Part shown: one piece after another, positions 44,991 through 55,055 of the stretch
Position numbering within the stretch: position 1 is the stretch's first letter
Layout of the letters: each line of letters begins with the position of its first letter
From: Bacteroidota bacterium
GTDB taxonomy: Bacteria > Bacteroidota > Bacteroidia > Chitinophagales > JADJOU01
DNA: 64,000 bases
NCBI GenBank assembly: GCA_016713645.1
Contig: JADJOU010000007.1
Span: forward strand, 1 to 64,000
Direction of reading: 5' to 3'
The notes under the pieces: generated by a model
The model's database searches: none
The model's input: the letters and a program-made list of their open reading frames with translations, nothing else
Told to the model about the DNA's origin: nothing
Translations under genes and position numbers: made by a program

Positions 44991-45026
44991 CAATAATAAT
45001 GAGAGAAATAATAATATTTTTTTCAT
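44571..45026 (-). CDS. N-terminal part of the giant T9SS client: signal peptide and first NWDNG repeats
   Basis: Starts MKKILLFLSLLLNFNINIAQ, a signal peptide ending NIAQ. It already contains the repeat in degenerate form (VLTNGNYVVRANFNNKGAIY, ALTNGNFVVCSPSWCNGSK, GAVTWVNGTTGM). It stops at 44571 after LTNGNFCY because of a 5-A/T run at 44579-44583; with four bases the protein reads NGNFVIKSQYW and goes on into the following unit (44402-44590). Upstream (45027-45183) lies only AT-rich sequence before the convergent end of cysN, with no obvious promoter. Confidence 0.82.
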   Translation of the reverse strand: MKKILLFLSLLLNFNINIAQNITISGPSGFGNKVTVLTNGNYVVRANFNNKGAIYLYKGSDHTLISSFSGTKNTDFVGSGGVFALTNGNFVVCSPSWCNGSKIEVGAVTWVNGTTGMNDTISVINSIIGSNKYDWVGYNGIVPLTNGNFCY

Positions 45027-45183
45027 TTGAAAAGTAATTTAAGTGATTGATAGGAGTCTATTTTAAAACACAAATATAATTTTATATATTTATAAACAAA
45101 ACTAATAAAATTAGCAGTTAGTGTATCAAAATATCAGATATCTTATACCTCTTTCAATTTTTTAATTAATGGGAAACCAATGT

Positions 45184-46479
45184 TTAGTTTTCTAGAATCA
45201 TTCCAGCACCAACAGTGACATTGGTTGATTCATCAATGAGTATAAAGCTCCCTGTGATTCGGTTTCTTCTATAACTATCATATAAAAGAGGAGAAGTCGT
45301 TCGCAAAGTAATACGACCGATATCATTCATTTTTAATTCTAATTCATCGGGCAGTCTGCTCAATGAATTGATATCCATTTTGTATTTTACTTCTTTTACA
45401 ACACATTTTACATCTTTCGTTGTGTGTTTTAAAGCGTATTTGTTAGTCGTTATCAAAGGTTTCTCTCCCATCCAACATATCATGGCTTCTATATCTTGGC
45501 TTTGTTTAGGGGTATTATTTTCTCTTGCTAACATATCTCCTCGTGAGATGTCGATATCATCGGTCAATAGAATTGAACAAGACATTGGTGGCTGAGCAAA
45601 TTCTAATTCTTTGCCATCTAATTCGATTTTAGCTATCGTAGAAGTAAAGCCAGAGGGCAATGCAACTACTTTTTCTCCCTTCCTCAAGATTCCTCCAGCT
45701 ACGCGCCCTGCATAAGCTCTATAATCATGGAATTCATCAGAATAGGGGCGAATGACTAATTGAATGGGGAAACGCGCATCCACGAGGTTATAATCATTGC
45801 CAATGTGAATATTTTCCAAAAGATAAAGGAGTGTGGTGCCTTCATACCAATTCATATGATTGCTTTTATTGACCACATTGTCTCCTAAAAGCGCAGAGAT
45901 AGGAATAAAGTGAACATCCTTGACATCGAGCTTTTGAGCGAAATATTTAAAATCATTTTTGATCTCTTGGTATTTCTCCTCACTCCAATCCACCAAATCC
46001 ATTTTGTTGATGCAAACGGCAATGTGCGGGATTCCCAATAGGGATGCAATCAATGCATGTCTTTTAGTTTGGTCAACGATGCCCTGTCTCGCATCTATGA
46101 GAATGATGGCTAAATTAGCTGTGGAGGCGCCAGTGACCATATTGCGCGTATATTGGATATGGCCTGGAGTATCCGCAATGATAAATTTTCTCTTTGGCGT
46201 TGCAAAATATCTATATGCGACATCAATGGTGATGCCTTGTTCGCGCTCGGCTCTTAAGCCATCTGTCAATAATGCTAAATTGATTTGCTCTTCACCTCTG
46301 CGCTCACTGGTTCGCTGTACGGCCTCTAACTGATCTTCAAATATAGATTTAGAGTCGTAGAGCAACCGCCCAATTAGTGTGCTTTTTCCATCATCTACAC
46401 TTCCAGCCGTAGTAAAACGAAGCAATTCCATTGTATTGTACGAATGAGAGTCAAAAGGTTGGCTTGCGTTGTCAGACAT
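45184..46479 (-). CDS. cysN: Sulfate adenylyltransferase GTPase subunit CysN
   Basis: EF-Tu-like GTPase subunit of ATP sulfurylase, which makes adenosine 5'-phosphosulfate (APS) with CysD. Motifs: GSVDDGKSTLIGRLLYDSK (P-loop), QGITIDVAYRYFATPKRKF, DTPGHIQYTRNMVTGAS and NKMDLVD; domains II and III follow. The 431-residue length shows no APS-kinase (CysC) fusion. Neither cysD nor cysC is adjacent; upstream is the divergent glpK, downstream a repeat-protein gene. A -7-like TACTTTTG on the minus strand (plus coordinates 46526-46533) lies about 47 bp before the start. Intact. Confidence 0.94.
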   Translation of the reverse strand: MSDNASQPFDSHSYNTMELLRFTTAGSVDDGKSTLIGRLLYDSKSIFEDQLEAVQRTSERRGEEQINLALLTDGLRAEREQGITIDVAYRYFATPKRKFIIADTPGHIQYTRNMVTGASTANLAIILIDARQGIVDQTKRHALIASLLGIPHIAVCINKMDLVDWSEEKYQEIKNDFKYFAQKLDVKDVHFIPISALLGDNVVNKSNHMNWYEGTTLLYLLENIHIGNDYNLVDARFPIQLVIRPYSDEFHDYRAYAGRVAGGILRKGEKVVALPSGFTSTIAKIELDGKELEFAQPPMSCSILLTDDIDISRGDMLARENNTPKQSQDIEAMICWMGEKPLITTNKYALKHTTKDVKCVVKEVKYKMDINSLSRLPDELELKMNDIGRITLRTTSPLLYDSYRRNRITGSFILIDESTNVTVGAGMILEN

Positions 46480-46654
46480 GAAATGGTATTTAGAAATAGA
46501 AGGCTACACGAACTATGAAGCGCTGCAAAAGTATATATTTATTGCAAAAAAAATGCGCTAATGCCATATTTAAATTTCACGCAATGTTTGGATACTTATT
46601 CGCAATCCATTTAGCGATATTGAAATCTAAAGAAACACAAATAATATCATTAAT

Positions 46655-46685
46655 TTTGAACGGAAAAGGGATTCATCTCTATTTG
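46655..46685 (+). promoter_or_regulatory. Putative promoter of glpK
   Basis: TTTG at 46655-46658, a 19-bp spacer, then TCTATTTG at 46678-46685, matching seven of eight consensus positions of TAnnTTTG. It lies 10 bp before the ATG of glpK. Confidence 0.5.
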
Positions 46686-46695
46686 AAAATAATTT

Positions 46696-48197
46696 ATGCA
46701 ATCGTACATACTCACACTCGATCAAGGCACTTCAAGTTCAAGGGCGATATTATTTGATAAAAGCGGACATCTATTGGGCATTGTCCAGAAAGAATTCAAG
46801 CAAATATATCCTCAATTGGGATGGGTTGAACACGACCCGAATGAAATTTGGCAGACTCAATTGAGTGCAGCAAGGGAGGTATTATCAAAGTATCAAATCA
46901 ACCCTGAGCAAATTAATTCGATTGGTATAACCAATCAACGGGAAACGACAATTGTTTGGGATAAAAAAACAGGGGAGCCTATTTATCCAGCAATAGTATG
47001 GCAGGATAAGCGAACATCGGATACTTGCGAAAAACTCAAAAATGAAGGGTGGACTGAGCGCATATCCTCGAAAACGGGCTTGGTGATTGACGCTTATTTT
47101 TCTGCGACAAAAATCAAATGGATATTGGATAATGTTCAAGGAGCTAGAGATCGAGCGGAGAGCGGGGACTTGCTATTCGGCACGATTGATACTTGGTTGA
47201 TTTGGAAACTAACTGAGGGAAGGGTTCATGCAACTGATTATACCAATGCGTCGAGGACGATGATATACAATATTTCAACGTTGAAATGGGACGAGGAATT
47301 ATTGATTGCTTTGAATATTCCGAAGCAATTGCTTCCAATCGTTAAGAACTCTTCGGATGATTATGGATGCGCATCTAAGGATATGTTTGGAAGAGAAATC
47401 CCAATTTGCGGAGTGGCTGGAGATCAGCAAGCCTCGTTATTCGGACAGAAATGTTGGACCGCTGGGATGGCTAAAAATACATATGGCACTGGGTGTTTTA
47501 TGCTCATGAATCTGGGGAACAGATGTTGCTTTCTAAAAACGGATTGATTACGACCATTGCAATTGGACTTGATCACAAGGTTCAATATGCTTTGGAAGGG
47601 TCTGTGTTTATGGCAGGAGCTGCAATACAATGGCTGAGAGATGGCTTGCAAATCATAACAAGTTCACAGGAAACAGATTCTATCGCGGCAAATTTAGAGG
47701 ATAATGGTGGCGTGGTCATGGTGCCTGCATTTGTTGGGCTAGGGGCTCCCCATTGGGATATGTATGCCAGAGGAGCGATATTTGGATTGACGCGGGGAAC
47801 AACGAAGGAACATATAATTCGAGCGACGCTAGAGGCATTGGCTTATCAGACGAAAGATATTTTGGATGCTTTTCAGCTCGACTCTAAAATTGAGCTAAAA
47901 AGTCTCAAAGTTGATGGAGGGGCGTGCTTGAACAATTTTTTAATGCAATTTCAAGCGGATATTTTACAAGTGGAAGTAGAAAGACCTGTAAATATTGAAA
48001 CAACGGCATTAGGAGCAGCGTATTTGGCAGGTTTTTATACAGGCTATTACGACAGAGAGCAAGTGGGTAAAACAAAGTCCATTGAAAGGAGTTTTCTCCC
48101 GAATATGGCGATTCTCTATAAAGATAGATTGTATTTGCAATGGCAAAGAGCCTTAAGACGATGTCTAAATTGGTCTAATGAGGATGATTTGAATTAA
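46696..48197 (+). CDS. glpK: Glycerol kinase (frameshifted)
   Basis: FGGY kinase that phosphorylates glycerol to glycerol 3-phosphate. N-terminal ATPase-like domain: LTLDQGTSSSRAILFD, GWVEHDPNEIWQTQ, GITNQRETTIVWD, TDYTNASRTMIYNI, GVAGDQQASLFGQ. C-terminal domain: YALEGSVFMAGAAIQWLRD, FVGLGAPHWDMYARGAIFG, KVDGGACLNNFLMQFQAD and TTALGAAYLAG. One base is missing at about 47510: the first frame ends NLGNRCCFLKTD at 47547 while the family reads FMLMN-T-GEQMLLSKNGL in the next. Reconstructed length about 500, normal. No glpF or glpD nearby. As a core enzyme otherwise perfectly conserved, this break is probably a sequence error. Confidence 0.92.
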
Positions 48198-48443
48198 ATC
48201 TGCGCACTGCGGTATATATTCAATCCAATTCAAAATAGCGGCCAATAAGAGATAAAAAACTCTTAGAATGAATTCTTATTTATTTGATAAACATTAAATT
48301 ATGTAAAATGACAAAGCTGGTGGTCGTTTAGAATAGGCAATAACATGCCAATAAAATAGCATTTAAAATATTGTATTTTTAAATATTTTAACTATTATTG
48401 CATCTATTATACTCTAGGTAAATAAATTTAGAATAAATTATTT

Positions 48444-50027
48444 ATGACTCCAATCGATGTTATTCAGAATCCAAAAAGCATGGCATTTTTTATACGATTT
48501 AAAAATTGGTCGATGTTTGTGCTCTTTATGGGGATGTTTTTTAGCAATCAATCATTTGCTCAGATTCCACTTCAAAATATCAACTGCTCCCCGAGTTATG
48601 TGAATGTATATTCTCAAGGATATGCTACTCCTGCGGCTGCGTTGGCAGGGATTTTTTCACAGCCTAAAACAGGGATAAACGTAACTACAGGTAATACCAT
48701 TAAGCAATACGCGCTTGTAAAGGCTGGTCCGGATAGTTCATTGGGTATCTTAAATTACTTTGAGGTGCTTTATTCGGTTTCACCAGCAAGTGTATGTACA
48801 ACAGCTTTGGCTGCCTCTAGAAGGGGTAGTTTATATAGAGCCGTGAACGGTGTATGCGTAGGAAATGAAATTCAAGCATTACAAAATGGTCCTAATAGTT
48901 CGACATTTAACTATGAGTATGTGAATCTGGAGAAAGATTCCAACTATATTTTTATGTTCAATACGACCACGACGGCTTCTTGTATTAGAGATACAATAAC
49001 GACTGTGGCATATTATTCTGGAATACTTTCTCCGTATAAATTTAATTGTAAAACGGTGACGGATTTTACTGGAAGTTTTGTCGCAAATGGAATTGGGGGA
49101 CAAACTGGTACAGTGATTTTACAATTTGCAGCACCAATCACGAGTGTGCGAATCGATTCTTTCTTCTTTTCTGTTGGTTCCGACCCTAATTTCTCAGGGT
49201 ATTTGATTGACACTCTAACAGTAGGTCAAACATCAATAAGCATTCCTTTTACTTATGATGGATTGGGCGGCTCGAAAAATGCTGAGTTATTCATCCGCTC
49301 AAAATTTGTTGATGAGCCTTGTAAAGCAGTTATCCCTGTTTCGCCTTTTTTCAATCCAGATTTTGGTGTGACGTATAGAAGTGTTCCATTGACAGGAAAT
49401 GTCAAGACGAATGACTATGCAACTCCTTCAAGTCTTTATACGAGTATAGTCGCAATCCCAGGCAACCCAACAGCTTGTATTCCAGTGCTCAGCACCAATG
49501 GCACATATACATTTACCTGCGCAACTGCTGGTGAGTATAATTATAGAGTGACCAATTGTGAGCCTGCACCTTCTACCATTTGTAATACGACAATTTTGGT
49601 AATCACTGTATTGGATTCATCCGACAAAACAGCACCACCGATTGCGAATCCAGACTATACTTCTGTGAGTAAAGGTAGCTCTGTTATTATTAATGTAAGA
49701 GCAAACGATAAATGTCAGAATGCCTATAATTGTACTTTGAGCACACCTACTATAATTACTCCTCCTACAAAAGGTTCATTTATTCCTGGAACTGGCTTAT
49801 ATACGCCGATTTCAACTTATTCGGGAAGAGATAGTTTTAGATATGCTGTTTGCGATAATCAAACACCAACCCCTAAATGCGATAGCGAGTGGGTATTTAT
49901 TTTGGTGAAACCAGTTGGTACTCCAAATAGTACAGAAGCGATGGATGATTATGGACAAACGCCGAATGGAACAGCCTTGTTGGGCAATGTAAAAGACAAT
50001 GACTTTGATGTAGAAGGGAATACATAG
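48444..50027 (+). CDS. Giant repeat adhesin, N-terminal part: signal peptide, unique domain, first super-repeat (ends at in-frame TAG)
   Basis: First segment of a surface protein of about 2,456 residues (48444-55813). Signal peptide ends SNQSFAQ near residue 33. A unique domain follows (about 35-300), without recognised family. The first super-repeat starts at FFNPDFGVTYRSV (about 49348). The frame reaches TAG at 50025-50027 directly before TVTAQTTTVAGKG, and stays open on the other side in the same frame. In the later copies this position is Gln in EGNTQTVTA, so CAG has become TAG by a single change. Upstream, 48198-48443 is AT-rich with a small inverted repeat (TAAGAG...CTCTTA) and no certain promoter. 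Confidence 0.88.
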   Translation: MTPIDVIQNPKSMAFFIRFKNWSMFVLFMGMFFSNQSFAQIPLQNINCSPSYVNVYSQGYATPAAALAGIFSQPKTGINVTTGNTIKQYALVKAGPDSSLGILNYFEVLYSVSPASVCTTALAASRRGSLYRAVNGVCVGNEIQALQNGPNSSTFNYEYVNLEKDSNYIFMFNTTTTASCIRDTITTVAYYSGILSPYKFNCKTVTDFTGSFVANGIGGQTGTVILQFAAPITSVRIDSFFFSVGSDPNFSGYLIDTLTVGQTSISIPFTYDGLGGSKNAELFIRSKFVDEPCKAVIPVSPFFNPDFGVTYRSVPLTGNVKTNDYATPSSLYTSIVAIPGNPTACIPVLSTNGTYTFTCATAGEYNYRVTNCEPAPSTICNTTILVITVLDSSDKTAPPIANPDYTSVSKGSSVIINVRANDKCQNAYNCTLSTPTIITPPTKGSFIPGTGLYTPISTYSGRDSFRYAVCDNQTPTPKCDSEWVFILVKPVGTPNSTEAMDDYGQTPNGTALLGNVKDNDFDVEGNT

Positions 50028-53000
50028 ACGGTTACCGCTCAAACAACAACTGTTGCTGGTAAAGGGACTTTGGTTTTATTGGGAACAGGCGCTTATACTT
50101 TCACTCCTGAGCCATTATTCAGCAAAGGGAATTTGAGCTTTGTTTATCAAACATGCGATAACGGCGTTCCAAGTGCATGTGCCAATGCGACGCTTCATAT
50201 TATTGTTGAAGATATGAAGGCAGTTTTTAATCCAGACTTTGGAGTTACGGAAATCAATATGCCGTTGACAGGAAATGTAAAGACCAATGATATCCCTCTT
50301 TCAGGAAGTACGTATAGCAATCCAGCAGGGAATCCAAGCAATCCAAGTACATGTGCACCGGTGATTTCAAGCAATGGAACCTATACTTTTACCTGTCCAA
50401 CAAAAGGGGTTTATACATTTTATGTGCCAAATTGCGAAGGAAGCCCTTCTACAAGATGCACAGGTGTTCCATTGGTGATAACTGTTTTGGATCCAACTAT
50501 TCCTAATAGTCCACCAGTAGCCAATCCAGATTACGCACAATTAAAGAGAAACACCACCGTATTTATAGATGTAAAGGCCAATGACCGCTGTCAAAATGGA
50601 CCTGGATGCGCATTGGGCAATCCAACTGTCGTGACAAATCCTGCCAATGGCGGATTTAATGCTGGTACGGGTATTTATACTCCTAACACTGGGTTAGAAG
50701 GAAGAGACAGTTTTAAATATGCAGTTTGCGACAATCAAAGTCCTACAGTTAAGTGTGATTCTGATTGGGTTTATATTCGTGTAACTCCAGTTACCTTTAA
50801 AAATACAACGAATGCAGTAGATGATTATGGACAAACTCCATTCAGCACACAATTGACAGGCAATGTAAAATCGAATGATACGGATCCAGAAGGGGAAACT
50901 CAAACGGTAACAGCGTTCAGTAACACTGTTGCAGGTAAAGGAAGCATTTCTGTTTTAGCTTCTGGAGTTTATACTTTTACTCCTGATACAGGGTTTAACG
51001 GAGGCATTGTAGATTTTGTCTATACTACTTGTGATAATGGAAGCCCAATAGCATGCGCTACTGCTACATTGCATATTTTGGTTGAAACTAAAAAGCCGAG
51101 CTTCAATCCAGATTTTGGGGTAACTCAAAAGAATGTCCTATTAAATGGAAATGTTAGTTCAAATGATTATCCTAATCCAGGAACGACTTATGGCAATCCA
51201 CCAGTGAATGCTTCAAATCCAAGCAATTGTTCACCAACAATCGCAAGCAACGGAACATATACTTTTACTTGTGCAACGATAGGCGAATATACTTTTTGGG
51301 TGCCAGTCTGTGAGCCTAGCCCATCGACTGTTTGTAGAAGTATTCCATTGGTGATTACAGTTGTAGATCCATCGATGCCTATTGCGAATCCAGATTATTC
51401 AACAGTGATTAGAGATAGTTCTATTGCAATTAATGTTAGAGCGAATGATAGATGTCAAAATGGACCGGGTTGCACTTTGTCAACACCTACAGTGGTCAAT
51501 GGTCCTTTCCATGGATCTTATATTCCAGGAACAACTATATATACACCTACTATTGGTTATGTGGGCGTTGATAGTTTTTATTATGCCGTTTGCGATAATC
51601 AAACACCAACTCCAAAGTGCGATAGCGAATGGGTGCACATTATGGTTACACTGCCTAAAGGACCTAATAAGACGAATGCTTTAGATGATTTTAACAGTAC
51701 ACCTAATAATACTGCAGCAACAGGCAATGTAAAAACGAATGATACAGATCCAGAGGGCAATACGCAGACAGTAACTGCCTTCACCTCAACAATTGCAGGA
51801 AAAGGAACATTGACATTGGCCTCAACAGGGATTTATACATTTACCCCTGATACCGCATTTAACGGTGGACCAGTCAGTTTTAAATATACAACTTGTGACA
51901 ATGGACTACCGGTAGCATGTGCTTCTGCAACTTTGCAAATATTGGTTGGATTGGCAACTCCTCTGTATAACCCTGACTTTGGTGTTACTTTGCCAAATGT
52001 TCAATTAGCGGGCAATGTAAGCGTTAATGATAAGCAATTATCTGGCAATACTTATAGCAATCCGCCAGCGAATGCTAGCAATCCAAGCACATGTGCCCCT
52101 TCAATAGCGGCAAACGGTTCTTATACTTTTATTTGCGCTACTCCAGGTGAATATAATTTTATGGTTCCTGTATGTGAGGCAAGTCCTTCAACTGCTTGTC
52201 AAAGCATTCCTTTGGTGATCACAGTGTTGGATCCAAGAAATCCTTCAAATCCTCCAATTGCGAATCCGGATTATGCTAAGCTTATTCAAAATACAACTAT
52301 TACGCTAAATTTAAGAGCAAATGACAAGTGTCAAAATGGACCATCTTGTACGTTGGGAGTTCCATTAAATGTCGGCAGCGGCCCTATAAATGGGACGTTT
52401 AATCATGGAACGGGTGTTTATACCCCAACCATAGGATATTATGGCAGAGATAGTTTTAGATATGCGGTATGTGATAATCAATTGCCTACTTCAAAATGCG
52501 ATACAGAATGGGTTTATATTACGGTACTTCCTATTGGTATTTCAAATTCAACTAACGCTATGGATGATTATGGTCAAACACCTAATCGAGTGACTTTGAA
52601 TGGCAACGTTAAAACGAATGATACAGATCCAGAAGGCAATGCACAAACTGTTTCAACACAGAATATCGCAATTTCAGGAAAAGGAAATTTTGTTTTATTA
52701 AATACGGGAGCATATACTTTTACCCCAGATCCAAATTTTGTAGGTGGCGGTATTGATATTGCTTATACGACATGTGATAATGGATCACCTGTGGCATGTG
52801 CAACTGCAACCTTGCATATTTTAGTCGAAAATTATAAACCAAATTATAATCCAGATTTTGGCGTTACACTTCCAAATGTTCTATTGAATGGAGATGTAAG
52901 TACCAATGATAATGCAACGCCGAATAATAGTTATGGAAATCCACCAGCTAATGCAAGTAATCCAAGTGCTTGTGTTCCGACGATTGCAAGCAACGGGTCT

Positions 53001-54590
53001 TATACGTTTGTTTGCGCGACACCTGGAGAGTATAACTTTATGGTGCCTGTTTGTGAGCCTAGTCCAATCAATACTTGTCAAAGTGTAAGATTGGTAATTA
53101 CTGTTTTGGATCCAAGTATTCCAACGAATCCGCCAATTGCTAATCCAGATTATGCAAAAGTGATTCAGAATTCATTTATAGTTCTAGATATCAAAGCAAA
53201 CGATAAATGTCAGAATGGTCCTTTATGTTTATTAGGCGTTCCAACAATTATTGGTGCTGGACCAAGCCATGGCACGTTTAATCCTGCTATTGGTTTGTAT
53301 ACCCCAACTGCAGGATATTTTGGATTTGATAGCTTTAATTATGCAGTTTGTGATAATCAATTGCCTACACCTAAATGCGATAGCGAATGGGTTTATATAG
53401 CGATTTTGCCCGTTGGAGGTCCTAATACAACCAATGCCATGGATGATTATGGACAAGCACCAAGTGGAACAGCTATTGTTGGCAATGTGAAAACGAATGA
53501 TACCGATGCAGAAGGAAATACGCAAACTGTAACACCAATCAATTCTACAATTACTGGGAAAGGGACTTTGGTTCTTCTTGCAGCAGGAACGTATACATTT
53601 ACGCCTAATACATCATTTATTGGTGGGGCTATTGACTTTACATATACTACTTGCGATAATGGCACACCTGTTGCTTGTGATACAGCAACATTGCATATTC
53701 TAGTAGAGCCTCGCAAGCCAAATTACAATCCTGACTTTGGGGTGACTTTGCCTAATATTCAATTGACTGGAAATGTAAGCACCAATGACAATCCGCTTCC
53801 TGGAAGCACATACAGCAATCCTCCTGCTAATGCAAGTAATCCTAGCACTTGTGCTCCAGTGATTGCAAGCAATGGGTCTTATACGTTTATATGCGCAACA
53901 CCGGGAGAGTATAATTTCATGGTTCCAGTTTGTGAGCCAAGTCCTTCAACAATATGTCAAAGTATTGCTTTAACTATTACCGTTTTAGATCCAAAAATCC
54001 CGACGAATCCGCCATTAGCAAATCCGGATTATGTTAGCTTAATTCAGGACTCAACGATTAGAATTCAAGTAAAAGCAAATGATAGATGTCAAAATGGGCC
54101 AACATGCACCCTTGGCAATCCTTCAATATTGAGTGGTCCTTTCAATGGTGGGTATATTGCAGGAACAGAATTGTATACTCCAAGTGCAGGTTATGTTGGA
54201 AGAGATAGTTTCCAATATTCAGTTTGTGATAATCAGTTACCAACAGCTAAATGTGATAGTGAATGGGTTTATATAACAGTCTTGCCAGTTGGAAGTCCAA
54301 ATAGCACCAATGCTATGGATGATTATGGTCAAGCACCATATGGCACTAAAATCTCTGGAAACGTAAAAACGAATGATACAGATCCTGAAGGCAATACACA
54401 AACTGTAACAGCCCAGACGACTACAATTCCTGGAAAAGGAACATTGACTTTAGCAAGTTCGGGTATATATACTTTTACTCCAGCATTGTTCTTTTATGGC
54501 TCATTGGATTTCCCTTATACAACTTGCGATAATGGAACACCTCAAGCTTGTGCAACGGCAACTTTGCATATACTAGCTGAGAATATGGTG
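49348..54590 (+). repeat. Six tandem super-repeats of about 875 bp
   Basis: Copies start near 49348, 50224, 51102, 51966, 52842 and 53721, judged by the NPDFGVT motif, with spacing 864-879 bp. Protein copies are very alike while the DNA copies differ at many synonymous sites. Confidence 0.85.
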
Positions 54591-55055
54591 AATAAAGCGC
54601 CAATCACGACTCCAATTATTACCACAGGGGTAAAAAATACGCCTCTAACATTAAACTTAAGCGTTGGAACAAGCGACCCGAATGGAGATCCTGTTATTTT
54701 TACGGGACCTGCTGGTGCGACTTCTAATGCGACTGTTATCGTCAATTCAAATGGCTCTGCAACTGTTATCCCAGATGCAGGATATACGGGGCTAATAGCA
54801 TTTAACTTTACAGTATGTGATATCACCGTTGTTTTGCCGCAACCACTTTGTGATACAAAATTTGTGCTCATTGATATTTTAGATTCAATTCCTTTGACAA
54901 ATCCGCAAGCACCAATAGCAAACGATGATCGTGTTACAACACCTAGAAATATTAGTGTCGTAGTAAACGTTTTGGCAAATGATAAAGACCTAATGGGGAT
55001 ACATTGTCTGTTTCACTTTTTGGATCTTCTAAACAAGGGATTACTGCAACTGTAA
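50070..55055 (+). CDS. Giant repeat adhesin, central part: super-repeats 1-6 (cadherin-like/Big_9-like domains)
   Basis: Same frame as the first segment; a continuous reading starts right after the TAG (50028). It finishes super-repeat 1 and carries copies 2 to 6. Each copy is about 290 residues with three beta domains: NPDFGVTLPNVxLxGNVxxND; PIANPDYA...VKANDxCQNG; and NAMDDYGQTP...NDTDPEGNTQTVTA...CDNGxPVACATATLHI. The ND(T)DPEGN motifs match calcium-binding cadherin-like domains of bacterial adhesins (Big_9/VCBS type, by pattern). After copy 6 (about 54590) come two single domains (GTSDPNGDPVIFTGPAGATS; APIANDDRVTTPRN). Near 54988-54991 a C is missing (GACCTAATGGGG for GACCCTAATGGGG), which moves the true frame to the next segment; the residues to 55055 are noise. 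Confidence 0.88.
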   Translation: MVLLGTGAYTFTPEPLFSKGNLSFVYQTCDNGVPSACANATLHIIVEDMKAVFNPDFGVTEINMPLTGNVKTNDIPLSGSTYSNPAGNPSNPSTCAPVISSNGTYTFTCPTKGVYTFYVPNCEGSPSTRCTGVPLVITVLDPTIPNSPPVANPDYAQLKRNTTVFIDVKANDRCQNGPGCALGNPTVVTNPANGGFNAGTGIYTPNTGLEGRDSFKYAVCDNQSPTVKCDSDWVYIRVTPVTFKNTTNAVDDYGQTPFSTQLTGNVKSNDTDPEGETQTVTAFSNTVAGKGSISVLASGVYTFTPDTGFNGGIVDFVYTTCDNGSPIACATATLHILVETKKPSFNPDFGVTQKNVLLNGNVSSNDYPNPGTTYGNPPVNASNPSNCSPTIASNGTYTFTCATIGEYTFWVPVCEPSPSTVCRSIPLVITVVDPSMPIANPDYSTVIRDSSIAINVRANDRCQNGPGCTLSTPTVVNGPFHGSYIPGTTIYTPTIGYVGVDSFYYAVCDNQTPTPKCDSEWVHIMVTLPKGPNKTNALDDFNSTPNNTAATGNVKTNDTDPEGNTQTVTAFTSTIAGKGTLTLASTGIYTFTPDTAFNGGPVSFKYTTCDNGLPVACASATLQILVGLATPLYNPDFGVTLPNVQLAGNVSVNDKQLSGNTYSNPPANASNPSTCAPSIAANGSYTFICATPGEYNFMVPVCEASPSTACQSIPLVITVLDPRNPSNPPIANPDYAKLIQNTTITLNLRANDKCQNGPSCTLGVPLNVGSGPINGTFNHGTGVYTPTIGYYGRDSFRYAVCDNQLPTSKCDTEWVYITVLPIGISNSTNAMDDYGQTPNRVTLNGNVKTNDTDPEGNAQTVSTQNIAISGKGNFVLLNTGAYTFTPDPNFVGGGIDIAYTTCDNGSPVACATATLHILVENYKPNYNPDFGVTLPNVLLNGDVSTNDNATPNNSYGNPPANASNPSACVPTIASNGSYTFVCATPGEYNFMVPVCEPSPINTCQSVRLVITVLDPSIPTNPPIANPDYAKVIQNSFIVLDIKANDKCQNGPLCLLGVPTIIGAGPSHGTFNPAIGLYTPTAGYFGFDSFNYAVCDNQLPTPKCDSEWVYIAILPVGGPNTTNAMDDYGQAPSGTAIVGNVKTNDTDAEGNTQTVTPINSTITGKGTLVLLAAGTYTFTPNTSFIGGAIDFTYTTCDNGTPVACDTATLHILVEPRKPNYNPDFGVTLPNIQLTGNVSTNDNPLPGSTYSNPPANASNPSTCAPVIASNGSYTFICATPGEYNFMVPVCEPSPSTICQSIALTITVLDPKIPTNPPLANPDYVSLIQDSTIRIQVKANDRCQNGPTCTLGNPSILSGPFNGGYIAGTELYTPSAGYVGRDSFQYSVCDNQLPTAKCDSEWVYITVLPVGSPNSTNAMDDYGQAPYGTKISGNVKTNDTDPEGNTQTVTAQTTTIPGKGTLTLASSGIYTFTPALFFYGSLDFPYTTCDNGTPQACATATLHILAENMVNKAPITTPIITTGVKNTPLTLNLSVGTSDPNGDPVIFTGPAGATSNATVIVNSNGSATVIPDAGYTGLIAFNFTVCDITVVLPQPLCDTKFVLIDILDSIPLTNPQAPIANDDRVTTPRNISVVVNVLANDKDLMGIHCLFHFLDLLNKGLLQL

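Noticed and set aside
17145..46479. PAPS-dependent sulfation pathway linking cysN to the arylsulfotransferase-like gene
   Set aside because: They are more than 20 kb apart, bacterial ASST does not use PAPS, and cysC/cysD are missing.
46515..46757. Small plus-strand gene between cysN and glpK
   Set aside because: It overlaps the glpK start and promoter and its translation has no family pattern.
49348..54590. CRISPR-like periodicity
   Set aside because: The 875-bp period is coding and the repeats form protein domains; there are no short identical repeats with spacers.
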